From an uncultured Chlorobiaceae bacterium (lineage in GTDB: Bacteria; Bacteroidota; Chlorobiia; Chlorobiales; Chlorobiaceae), in the NCBI GenBank assembly GCA_903874585.1, contig CAIQSY010000216.1:1-17924 (forward strand): DNA of 17,924 nt, in the 5' to 3' direction. Made by a program: the position numbers and the translations under genes. Of the stretch, positions 7,243 to 13,316 are shown in pieces. The notes beneath the pieces were generated by a model that worked only from the letters and a program-made list of their open reading frames with translations, searched no databases and was not told the origin of the DNA. Position 1 is the stretch's first letter. Each line of letters opens with the position of its first letter.

Positions 7243-8415
7243 ATGCGAATTGCTATTACCCCCCAAGTTCTTGAGTGGGCGCTGCAACGGTCTGGCCGAC
7301 AGGAGAAGTTGGAACAGAAATTCACAAAGATAGGCGAATGGCTTAGTGGAACTGTTAAGCCAACGTTTCTTCAATTGCAGGAATTTGCAAAGGCGGCGGC
7401 TGTTCCATTTGGATATCTTTTGCTCGAATCTCCCCCCGAAGAGCAACTCCCAATTGCAAATTATCGAACACTAACCAGCAAGCCAGAGCACCAATTCACT
7501 CCTGAACTTATAGACACAATTCAACTGATGCAACGTCGGCAGAATTGGATGAGGGAATATCTTATTTCCGAGGGGCATAGTAGGCTTTCGTTTGTAGGTT
7601 CCGATTCACTCAGTGTAAATCCTGTAATAATTGCGCAGCACATCAGAGATACCATTGGGATTGAAGAAGGGTGGGCTGAACGACAACCCTCTTGGCAAGA
7701 GGCATTAAAAACAGTAATCCATCTGGTTGAAGATGCGGGAATATTAGTTATGTCCAATGGTATTGTTGAGAACAATACACATCGAAAGCTTAATCCTGCA
7801 GAATTTAGAGGATTTGTTCTTGTCGATGAGTATGCCCCTCTTGTATTTATTAATGGGGTTGATGGAAAGGCAGCTCGGATGTTTACTCTTGCCCATGAAC
7901 TTGCCCATATTTGGCTTGGCACAAGTGCGGCTTTTGATTTACACGATTTGCAGCCAGCAAATAATGAGACCGAACTTGCCTGTAACCGTATAGCAGCAGA
8001 GTTTCTTGTTCCCTCGAGTGTTTTAATGGAGCTATGGCAACAACTCTCCATAAAGGATAACCCTTATCAGCTACTATCAAGAAGATTCAAGGTTAGTGAA
8101 ATTGTTGTAGCACGACGTCTTCTCGATTTAGAGCTTATCAACCGTGATGCATTCTTTCGATTTTATAACGATTGGCAGGCGAATGAACAGAGATTATCTC
8201 ATAAAGCTGATGATGATGGTGGTGGCGGTAATTTTTATGCCAGCCAGAATATTCGTATTGGTCAACGTTTTGGTGATATGCTGACCCGTTCAGTCAAAAA
8301 TGGAACGACCGGGTACAGCGAGGCTTGGCGATTGACAAACCTGAAAAAGAATACTTTTCAGGAATACGCAAAAATTTTTTGGGAGAAGCGTATGAGATCA
8401 GCTTTTCCGGCTTAA
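7243..8415 (+). CDS. HTH + ImmA/IrrE-type zinc peptidase, antitoxin-like
   Basis: The 390-residue protein begins with a compact helix-turn-helix-like region (1-55: TPQVLEWALQRSG, then the W-SG---PT-LQL-EFAK pattern and VPFGYLLLE). An ImmA/IrrE (COG2856) metallopeptidase domain follows. The zinc motif HELAH is at 218-222, and Glu244 in the E-ACNRIAAEFLVP segment is the probable third ligand. Proteins of this exact layout commonly sit next to a PIN-like DUF4411 toxin gene and act as its antitoxin, or they cleave repressors as in ICEBs1 ImmA. No DUF4411 gene follows here. The last seven codons and the stop lie inside an IS fragment (8396-8560), so the 3' end was probably rewritten by transposition and the partner lost. 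The start has no strong Shine-Dalgarno. Confidence 0.82.
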   Translation: MRIAITPQVLEWALQRSGRQEKLEQKFTKIGEWLSGTVKPTFLQLQEFAKAAAVPFGYLLLESPPEEQLPIANYRTLTSKPEHQFTPELIDTIQLMQRRQNWMREYLISEGHSRLSFVGSDSLSVNPVIIAQHIRDTIGIEEGWAERQPSWQEALKTVIHLVEDAGILVMSNGIVENNTHRKLNPAEFRGFVLVDEYAPLVFINGVDGKAARMFTLAHELAHIWLGTSAAFDLHDLQPANNETELACNRIAAEFLVPSSVLMELWQQLSIKDNPYQLLSRRFKVSEIVVARRLLDLELINRDAFFRFYNDWQANEQRLSHKADDDGGGGNFYASQNIRIGQRFGDMLTRSVKNGTTGYSEAWRLTNLKKNTFQEYAKIFWEKRMRSAFPA

Positions 8416-8560
8416 ACAACAGGACATTCTCGACTTTCCATGTTGGTGGTAATAACTGCTGCTAATGGGTCGTTGTTAAGCTTTGCATGAAATGGGGGGT
8501 TCGTTACTATGGCTCTGAATTTAGATTATGCTAAGCTAAACCTATATTACGCGGAGAACC
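8396..8560 (-). mobile_element. ISL3-family left-end fragment A (inverted relative to copy B)
   Basis: Read on the minus strand from 8560, this stretch matches bases 10767 onward: the tip GGTTCTCCGC, then TTTAGCTTAGC, AACGAACCC, ATTTCATGCAA and ACCACCAACATGGAAA. By eye the match is about 80-85% with a few gaps, and it ends near 8396. It carries only the IS tip and the first codons of the transposase, whose frame from ATG 8488 is already stopped by TAG at codon 9. The remainder of the element is absent, and the DNA continues as the ImmA-type coding sequence. Confidence 0.82.
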
Positions 8561-8580
8561 ATTTATTTGATATTTCATTG

Positions 8581-9093
8581 TTATAAGTTCAAAAGTAAAA
8601 TAATAATTAAATATATAATGCCTAAAACAAACGGAAAATAGTACACAAAATTTTCAATTGGTTTATCGACTTTTGTTAATGATTTATCTATAAATCTGTC
8701 AAATGTACCAAGTGAAAAGTGTATGTTTTTAATCCAATTATTCAACTCAGTAATTTCCTTTTCATACTTTTTTTTAATATGCTCTTCCTTGTGTTTATTA
8801 AAATCCGCACTTGAGCTTTTATGGTAATTTTCTTGTTGATGATTACTTCTATTTGTTGTAACTCCAATATTGATATTAAAATATTCTTTATAAATTTTAT
8901 CGTAGGTTTCTTTCCGAATTGAATTTGAAAAGATTTCATATGCTTCATTAATTTCTTGCATTTTATGCAAAGCAATTGGATTTGAATTTCTATCCGGATG
9001 CCAAAATATTGCAAGTTTTCTGTAAGAAACTTTTATTTCTTCCTGTGAGGAAGTTATTTTGACATTTAGGATTTTGTAATAGTCTTTAATCAT
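8581..9093 (-). CDS. J-domain protein with C-terminal membrane anchor
   Basis: The 170-residue protein starts with a complete J domain (about 3-66): DYYKILNV, a lysine-rich helix II, the catalytic HPD tripeptide at 32-34 (WHPDRN), and a helix III ending in YEIFSNSIRKETYD. J domains stimulate ATP hydrolysis by DnaK/Hsp70. There is no Gly/Phe region, zinc-finger repeat or DnaJ C-terminal substrate domain. Instead a polar, His/Asn-rich linker with a charged helix leads to a hydrophobic C-terminal segment (about 147-170) that should anchor it tail-in, leaving the J domain in the cytoplasm. It would recruit Hsp70 to the membrane. It overlaps the upstream two-pass membrane gene by 4 bp (9090-9093), so the two are translationally coupled and likely partners. 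It is the last gene of the block. Confidence 0.82.
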   Translation of the reverse strand: MIKDYYKILNVKITSSQEEIKVSYRKLAIFWHPDRNSNPIALHKMQEINEAYEIFSNSIRKETYDKIYKEYFNINIGVTTNRSNHQQENYHKSSSADFNKHKEEHIKKKYEKEITELNNWIKNIHFSLGTFDRFIDKSLTKVDKPIENFVYYFPFVLGIIYLIIILLLNL

Positions 9094-9521
9094 TTATAGA
9101 AATTGTTAAAAAAGTCATCGTAATTATTACTTTTATTGATATGGGCTTCCATTTTTCCAAAATATGCTCTTTTCTTTTTGAGGTATCCTGCATATGTGCT
9201 TAATTCTGTCGCAATCATCAAAAAAGCAATCAATCCAATTACTGACCAAAGTCCTGTAATTATCATTACAATAACAAAAAATCCATTGTTTTTCGTCAAA
9301 TCTTTTGCAATCGTTAATATCAAAGAAATTGGAAATGAAATTAAAGCACCTATCAAAAATTTAAAAAGCAAACTATAATTATTCGTTATTGTGTCATTTG
9401 GATCAATGAGTGAGAAATTTTGGTCAGTTTGAAGTTTTTGTTTTAGCCGTAAATATTCATATTCTGAAATTGCTTTCGGTTCTCTGAATGAATAATGTTT
9501 AACTGTGTATCTTATTGCCAT
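9090..9521 (-). CDS. Two-pass membrane protein, unrecognised
   Basis: The 143-residue protein has a soluble charged N-terminal part (1-50, with tyrosine- and lysine-rich helices). Two membrane helices follow, at about 52-72 and 81-104, and then a basic cytoplasmic tail (KKKRAY near 115-120) ending in an Asn/Phe-rich stretch. I do not recognise a family. The inside-positive tail places both termini in the cytoplasm. The gene ends in a 4-bp overlap with the J-domain gene. The leader before its ATG is A-rich (AAACACATTAAACA) with no Shine-Dalgarno, the Bacteroidetes style of initiation. A 66-bp gap separates it from the upstream gene. It is probably the membrane partner that the J protein serves. 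Confidence 0.72.
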   Translation of the reverse strand: MAIRYTVKHYSFREPKAISEYEYLRLKQKLQTDQNFSLIDPNDTITNNYSLLFKFLIGALISFPISLILTIAKDLTKNNGFFVIVMIITGLWSVIGLIAFLMIATELSTYAGYLKKKRAYFGKMEAHINKSNNYDDFFNNFYK

Positions 9522-9587
9522 TGTTTAATGTGTTTAGTTTGGTGTTGATTGTCTAAAAACTGACGCATACTGTTTTATCACATGTAT

Positions 9588-10196
9588 TTATTCAATCGCT
9601 TCAAAATATGTTTCAATGTCTTGACACAAATCATTGATAGATAAAATTGTTGCTTCAAATATTCTTTTATTATCATAACATTTCAATTGCTCACTAATTG
9701 AACTTAAATCTTCGTAATTACCAACAAGTTCAACTTCATCAATTTCATTTGTGTAGTAAAGCGATTTTAGCTTTTTCTCTATGCTTATCAAGTCAAATAA
9801 CGAATTGAAATTTGAAAACATATTGATGTGCTTTTTTTTCAATCCGATAGGCAGAATATATTTTTCTCTCGAAAAAAGCTTTGTGCATTCGAAATAGGAA
9901 GTTATCCAAAGGGAAGATATTCTACTGTAGTTTTCAGGACTTGATTTTTCCAAGCCGATCATTTTTTCAGTTAATTCCTTAAAGCCGGTAATTGATTGAA
10001 AAATTTTGCTTAATGATTTTATTTGCAATTGGTTATAGTAAGAGTATTTTATTTCTTTCTTTTTTAGTTGATTTTTGAAAGACTCAATTCTTTTTGAAGT
10101 GATAATAGCTTGCACTATATTTCCAAGTATTATTATAGCTGGGGTCAATAAATAGGAATACTGTTGCCATAAGTCTCTAATTAATTTTTCTGTCAT
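9588..10196 (-). CDS. Single-pass membrane protein with helical cytoplasmic domain, unrecognised
   Basis: The 202-residue protein has one membrane helix near the N-terminus (about 14-33, LLTPAIIILGNIVQAII). A basic amphipathic helix follows it (38-50, ESFKNQLKKKEIK), and then a largely helical soluble domain rich in Leu, Ile, Lys and Ser. I see no catalytic motif. The positive residues after the helix put the soluble domain in the cytoplasm. It overlaps the upstream lipoprotein gene by 4 bp (10193-10196), which implies translational coupling. Structurally it resembles the small membrane-plus-coil proteins found as sensors or effectors in accessory islands, but no function can be assigned from sequence alone. 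Confidence 0.7.
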   Translation of the reverse strand: MTEKLIRDLWQQYSYLLTPAIIILGNIVQAIITSKRIESFKNQLKKKEIKYSYYNQLQIKSLSKIFQSITGFKELTEKMIGLEKSSPENYSRISSLWITSYFECTKLFSREKYILPIGLKKKHINMFSNFNSLFDLISIEKKLKSLYYTNEIDEVELVGNYEDLSSISEQLKCYDNKRIFEATILSINDLCQDIETYFEAIE

Positions 10197-10750
10197 TTCT
10201 CAACCCAATAAGAAGAATTTCTAAAATAATCTTCATCTGACCAGTTACTTCCTATATCTCCACTTCTATTTCTTGTACGGTTAGGAGGAGAACTGCCCAT
10301 ATGTGTTTCAACTTCATATAATTTACCTTTTTTCAAATCTATTATAGAGATGATATTTTCCAATTTTGAAGCAGGACTTCCATTTGAATAAGTCCCAACT
10401 TGATGGCTCGCAGATTCGCTTATGATAAGAAATTTCAATGAATCTGGGTTGTGTGTGACATTATAGCCATTTTCGCAGAAAAGTTTATTCAAAGCCATAT
10501 ACGGTTTTATTTCAACATTTCGTCTGTTCCACAAACAATAAAATCCACCATTAATTTTCGCAAATTGACTGCTCTCAACAGTTAATTTTTCATTTCTAAA
10601 CTTTTCAATTATTTCTCGAGTAGAAGTGATGGCTAGCGTGTCATATTCTTTCATTGCAGATGCCATTCTCTCGTCATAACTTTTATAGCTTTTATCTTTA
10701 CATCCTATGAGAATACAAATCAATAAAACTATTGTTAATACTTTGTTCAT
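10193..10750 (-). CDS. Small lipoprotein, unrecognised
   Basis: The 185-residue protein opens with a lipoprotein signal: basic start, hydrophobic core and lipobox LIGC with the acylated Cys17. CKDKS follows, a charged sequence after the cysteine as often seen in Bacteroidetes surface lipoproteins. The mature part has an Arg/Lys/Glu-rich helix (about 40-60) and a compact mixed region, ending in a Ser/Pro/Arg/Asn-rich tail. No family is recognised. It is the first gene of the four-gene block. Its ATG lies 16 bp inside the IS tip, after a leader of almost only A with no Shine-Dalgarno. A TATAAT on the minus strand (10784-10779), inside the IS end, is the best promoter candidate. Confidence 0.72.
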   Translation of the reverse strand: MNKVLTIVLLICILIGCKDKSYKSYDERMASAMKEYDTLAITSTREIIEKFRNEKLTVESSQFAKINGGFYCLWNRRNVEIKPYMALNKLFCENGYNVTHNPDSLKFLIISESASHQVGTYSNGSPASKLENIISIIDLKKGKLYEVETHMGSSPPNRTRNRSGDIGSNWSDEDYFRNSSYWVEK

Positions 10751-10778
10751 TTATTTTTTTGTTTTTGGCTCTCCGCCG

Positions 10779-10784
10779 ATTATA
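10779..10784 (-). promoter_or_regulatory. Possible outward -10 box in the IS tip
   Basis: The minus strand reads TATAAT here, 28 bp before the lipoprotein ATG and inside the terminal repeat of copy B. No good -35 hexamer lies 16-18 bp upstream. It may be an outward promoter supplied by the IS end, or chance in AT-rich DNA. Confidence 0.35.
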
Positions 10785-10860
10785 GTGGGAATAGAAGTAA
10801 TAAGTGTTTAGCTTAGCGTAATTATAAATACAGTGTGATAATAACGAACCCACCCATTTC

Positions 10861-11184
10861 ATGCAACGCTTAACGACAACCCATTATCAGCAGTTATTGA
10901 GCATTACCACCAACATGGAAATTAGAGGATGCCCTGTTGTTGAAGCCGGGAAAGCAGATAGCAATTCATCTTGAATACACCGGTAAAAAGGTTGACTGCC
11001 TGGACTGTGGAAAAAGGAGCAGCATCTATACTATTTCAAGCACAGAATAACCAATGCCGCATCAGAGGGGCTCAACAGCAAAATCCAGCTTTACAAGGCA
11101 TCGGCGAGAGGCTTTCATAGCTTCCTGAGCTACCGTACCAGAATATTGTTTTTCTGTGGGAAACTGAACATGGCTATCGCATGA
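10861..11184 (+). pseudogene. ISL3-family transposase remnant (N- and C-terminal pieces fused)
   Basis: The N-terminal piece starts at ATG 10861 (MQRLTTTHYQQLL). After a frame change near 10898 it continues as PTWKLEDALLLKPGKQ and a zinc-ribbon-like VDCLDCGK, typical of ISL3 transposases. Near 11032 the sequence jumps, in a different frame, to the C-terminal piece FKHRITNAASEGLNSKIQ (11035 onward) and on to GFHSF-SYRTRILFFCGKLN, stopping at 11182-11184. NAASEG.NSKI is the conserved stretch with the last catalytic Glu of the DDE domain. The central region with both catalytic Asp residues is deleted, so the protein cannot be active. The C-terminal match is unmistakable as a family signature. 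Confidence 0.82.
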
Positions 11185-11342
11185 TGAAGGAGTACAATAT
11201 TACTTCAAACCATGAAATTTTTATGAAGAACCCAAAAATTAGGTTCTTATATTTCTGTTGATGTTAACGCTATCCATAAAAAATTACTAATTCCTTTATT
11301 TTAAGGCATATACCGTCATTCCAATGATCTAACTCGTTACCA

Positions 11343-12017
11343 GTGCCGATATTCACTCCCAACCTCTCCATATTGCCGCCATCGCAGCTTCGCCTCTGGC
11401 CAGAGCTTGCTGCAACGCCTGATATGTTCACTCTTTATGGCGGAACAGCGCTCGCATTACGTCTGGGTCATCGTACCTCAGTTGATTTTGATTTTTTTTC
11501 TCCAATCCCCTTTGATCCTGACAAGCTTGCAGCCTCGATTCCTTATCTCAAAGGAGCAGAGCGCGTACAGGTTGGAGCGAATACGCTGACGTGTCGTGTT
11601 CAGCGTGATGGGCCTGTTTTGATCTCGTTTTTTGGAGGTTTAGGGCTTGGGCAGGTTGCCCCACGTGATCAGGTTGAGGGAAACTCTCTTTTTATAGCAT
11701 CGTTACTTGATATTGCAGGAACAACAGTTGCTGTTGTGCAAAAACGAGCAGAGGTAAAAGATTATCTCGATATTGATGCGCTGTTGCAACATGGCATTGA
11801 TTTACCGACCGCTTTGGCGGCTGGTGGTGTGGTTTATGGAAACAGTTTCAATCCGTTGATTACCTTGAAGGCTCTCTCTTTTTTTGATGATCTTCCAACA
11901 TTATCCACAGAGATACGCAAACGTTTATTACTGGCTGTTGAACAAGTTGCTCTACAATCTCTTCCAGTGCTGATACCCTACGTAAAACGAAGAGATGAAC
12001 ATGGAGAAACCCCATGA
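11343..12017 (+). CDS. AbiEii-like nucleotidyltransferase toxin
   Basis: The 224-residue protein belongs to the AbiEii/DUF1814 nucleotidyltransferases, the toxin side of type IV toxin-antitoxin and abortive-infection systems (AbiE). The signature GGTALALRLGHR--VDFDFFS is at 33-53, with the Gly-Gly and the metal-binding Asp48/Asp50. The family's K---R-E-KDYLDI-ALL motif is at 134-148 (Asp140, Asp143). Known AbiEii proteins transfer nucleotides to RNA targets and stop growth. The only in-frame start after the upstream stop (TGA 11325) is a GTG at 11343 with no Shine-Dalgarno, so expression may be weak. The stop overlaps the next start (ATGA, 12014-12017), so the partner is translationally coupled, but it is frameshifted. 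Confidence 0.82.
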   Translation: MPIFTPNLSILPPSQLRLWPELAATPDMFTLYGGTALALRLGHRTSVDFDFFSPIPFDPDKLAASIPYLKGAERVQVGANTLTCRVQRDGPVLISFFGGLGLGQVAPRDQVEGNSLFIASLLDIAGTTVAVVQKRAEVKDYLDIDALLQHGIDLPTALAAGGVVYGNSFNPLITLKALSFFDDLPTLSTEIRKRLLLAVEQVALQSLPVLIPYVKRRDEHGETP

Positions 12018-12323
12018 AACCACTACCCGTAACTCCTGAACTCCTCAAAGTTGCAGAGCGAGTTGTATGGGTTCAAACCCCCAGAAGAGGCGCTTGCCGA
12101 TCCGCTCCATTTTTTAGCGCATGTTATGACGTTTGGCACGCTTGAGGATGTCATTGCACTGGATGTCATTGTGGGAAACGAGGAGTACCGTGAAGTTCTG
12201 GAACATGCGCCGCCGGGTATTTTTGACGCGCGTTCGTGGGCTTACTGGCATCTGAAATGCGGTTATCAATCAACGCCACCGTTGCCAAACCGTGCTGATC
12301 TTTTTGGTGGGACAACTCCATGA
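12014..12323 (+). pseudogene. Frameshifted partner of the AbiEii-like gene
   Basis: Reading from ATG 12014 gives MKPLPVTPELLKVAERVVW, the N-terminus I recall for the roughly 100-residue protein usually paired with this AbiEii subgroup. At the GGG of 12069-12071 the frame is lost. From there homology continues in the +1 frame as FKPPEEALADPLHFLAHVMTFGT and on to APPGIFDARSWAYWHLKCG, and the stop is at 12321-12323. Removing one G restores a single unbroken protein of about 102 residues. The partner is presumed to be the antitoxin, with the fully expected composition. It is either a recent inactivating insertion or a sequencing error. The toxin gene in front looks intact, which favours a sequencing error or a weakly expressed toxin. 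Confidence 0.8.
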
Positions 12324-12435
12324 TGTTGAGTCATCAAAAGGATACACGCAACTCAAAAAAAGTCGGGCAGATAGTGTAAATTGAACAACACGATTGATAT
12401 CATGTATCCACTTCATATTCTTTTCGGGAGAAAAA

Positions 12436-12672
12436 ATGACACGGCTTATAATTCATAAAGATAAGATGCAGGATGTTTTGATGAGTTTTTTAAGCACTCT
12501 TCAAACAGATGAAATCCGTATGGAGTTTGATGGCAAGCATTTTTTTGCGGAGCCAGTTCGGGAAAGAACCGTTCTGGATATGTTGGCAGAGCAGGCTGAT
12601 GATTTTGGCCCGGCAGATCTCTCCCTGAATGTCGATCATTATCTTTACGGACATCCCAAAAGGATGGAGTAA
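12436..12672 (+). CDS. Small antitoxin-like protein without adjacent toxin
   Basis: The 78-residue protein has a beta-rich start (MTRLIIHKD), a middle with EFDGKHFFAEPV, and a C-terminus of the form VLDMLAEQ..DFGPADLS--VDHYLYG-PK. From memory, the DLS---D-YLYG ending is common in short antitoxins that precede PIN-domain (VapC) toxins. No PIN gene follows. The next gene is a PF09720-type antitoxin with its own promoter. The frame also opens at 12394, but the ATG at 12436 is preceded by GGAG (12427-12430) at 5 bp and gives the natural N-terminus. It is an orphan antitoxin candidate; the assignment rests on the tail motif only. Confidence 0.6.
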   Translation: MTRLIIHKDKMQDVLMSFLSTLQTDEIRMEFDGKHFFAEPVRERTVLDMLAEQADDFGPADLSLNVDHYLYGHPKRME

Positions 12673-12690
12673 AACAAATCTGTCATGTAA

Positions 12691-12729
12691 TTGATGATTT
12701 TTGTGTTTTCTGATAAATATTTAAATATT
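12691..12729 (+). promoter_or_regulatory. Promoter and palindromic operator of the toxin-antitoxin module
   Basis: TTGATG (12691-12696) and TAAATA (12714-12719) are separated by exactly 17 bp. A 14-bp perfect palindrome, AATATTTAAATATT (12716-12729), overlaps the -10 box, and the antitoxin Shine-Dalgarno follows at 12751. This is the layout expected for an autoregulated type II toxin-antitoxin operon. In AT-rich DNA such a palindrome can also arise by chance. Confidence 0.6.
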
Positions 12730-12765
12730 AAAAAGTTAAAAAGCCATAAGAGGAGGGATAACAAA

Positions 12766-12987
12766 ATGCACATAAAAGATATTCCACAGCTTGACCAGCT
12801 TAGCATCTCTGATAAAATTCTTCTTGTTGAGGAGTTGTGGGACAATATTTATTCCGAAGCCGATCAAGTTCCTGTTCCACAAAGTCATATTGCTGAACTT
12901 GAAAACAGACTTGCCAGATACACAGCTCATCCCGAGACCTTACTCTCTTTTGATGAACTGCGCACAAGAATAGAATCAAGGAAATGA
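12766..12987 (+). CDS. Type II antitoxin, PF09720 addiction-module family
   Basis: The 73-residue protein matches the putative addiction-module component family (PF09720 / TIGR02574): LSISDKILLVEELWD near the start, a central VPVPQSHIAELENRL, and a C-terminal half with HPE--LSFDELRTRI. Such proteins neutralise RelE/ParE-type toxins by wrapping the toxin and often repress their own operon. The frame opens at 12691, but the ATG at 12766 is preceded by a perfect AGGAGG (12751-12756) and begins the family homology. It overlaps the toxin gene by 4 bp (ATGA, 12984-12987). Promoter and palindrome lie at 12691-12729. Confidence 0.87.
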   Translation: MHIKDIPQLDQLSISDKILLVEELWDNIYSEADQVPVPQSHIAELENRLARYTAHPETLLSFDELRTRIESRK

Positions 12988-13286
12988 GGTATTCTTTGCA
13001 GTTTCTTCCTGAAGTGGAAGATGATGTTATGGCAGCTTATGTTTGGTATAACGCCAAAGCAGATGCTATTGCTGAAGATTTTCTTCGCGTTTTTTATGCC
13101 TCTGCATACGAGATTACACAGTATCCGTTACTCTATCTCAAAGTGCACAAAAATTTTAGACGGCGTTTGATCCGACAATTTCCCTATGCTCTCTATTTTA
13201 CAATAAATAACAACACTGTTATTGTTTTTGGATTGTTTCATTGTGCACGCAATCCGATGTTTATACAATCTACTCTTCAGAGATGA
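12984..13286 (+). CDS. RelE/ParE-type toxin
   Basis: The 100-residue basic protein has the RelE/ParE fold signature: a first strand with SLQFLPEVEDDVMAAYVWYN, the long helix containing AIAEDFLRVF, the central YPLLY-KVH---RRRLIRQFPYALYF segment and the last strand VIVFGLFHCARNP. The HCARNP ending (about 86-91) is typical of the ParE/RelE group, with Arg89 in the usual position. Members either cleave mRNA at the ribosome (RelE) or poison gyrase (ParE), and sequence alone does not decide between them. It is translationally coupled to the antitoxin in front. No frameshift or truncation is seen, so the module appears functional. Confidence 0.86.
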   Translation: MRYSLQFLPEVEDDVMAAYVWYNAKADAIAEDFLRVFYASAYEITQYPLLYLKVHKNFRRRLIRQFPYALYFTINNNTVIVFGLFHCARNPMFIQSTLQR

Positions 13287-13316
13287 GATGTATAATGAAC
13301 CAATTGTTTTTGCAGT

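Larger units (their letters stand above)
8561..10766. mobile_element. AT-rich cargo segment bracketed by inverted IS ends
   Basis: The segment lies exactly between the two inverted left tips of an ISL3-type element (8560 and 10767). It leaves only 20 bp after the last stop codon and 16 bp before the first start codon of a four-gene minus-strand block. It is visibly much richer in A+T than the flanks, with Lys/Ile/Asn/Ser-heavy proteins, and its start codons follow A-rich leaders rather than Shine-Dalgarno sequences. All of this indicates horizontally acquired DNA, probably from a Bacteroidetes donor. Confidence 0.75.
10767..11232 (+). mobile_element. ISL3-family element, internally deleted copy B
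   Basis: The left tip starts GGCTCTCCGC at 10767. The right tip ends AAGAACC at 11232, the inverted counterpart of the GGTTCT tip of copy A. The size is 466 bp, whereas ISL3 elements are typically well over 1 kb, so most of the transposase is missing. No direct target repeat is evident (8 bp on the left TTGTTTTT, on the right CAAAAATT), as expected if it is one arm of a rearranged composite. Confidence 0.78.

Noticed and set aside
10759..11240. Target-site duplication around IS copy B
   Set aside because: The 8 bases on each side (TTGTTTTT and CAAAAATT) are not direct repeats.
11233..11342. Small gene or promoter between IS copy B and the AbiEii-like gene
   Set aside because: Frames are short and stopped; no well-spaced promoter hexamers or Shine-Dalgarno were found.
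12014..12323. Programmed ribosomal frameshift at TGGGTTC
   Set aside because: The site is not a known slippery heptamer, and no stimulatory hairpin is apparent; a base insertion or read error is simpler.
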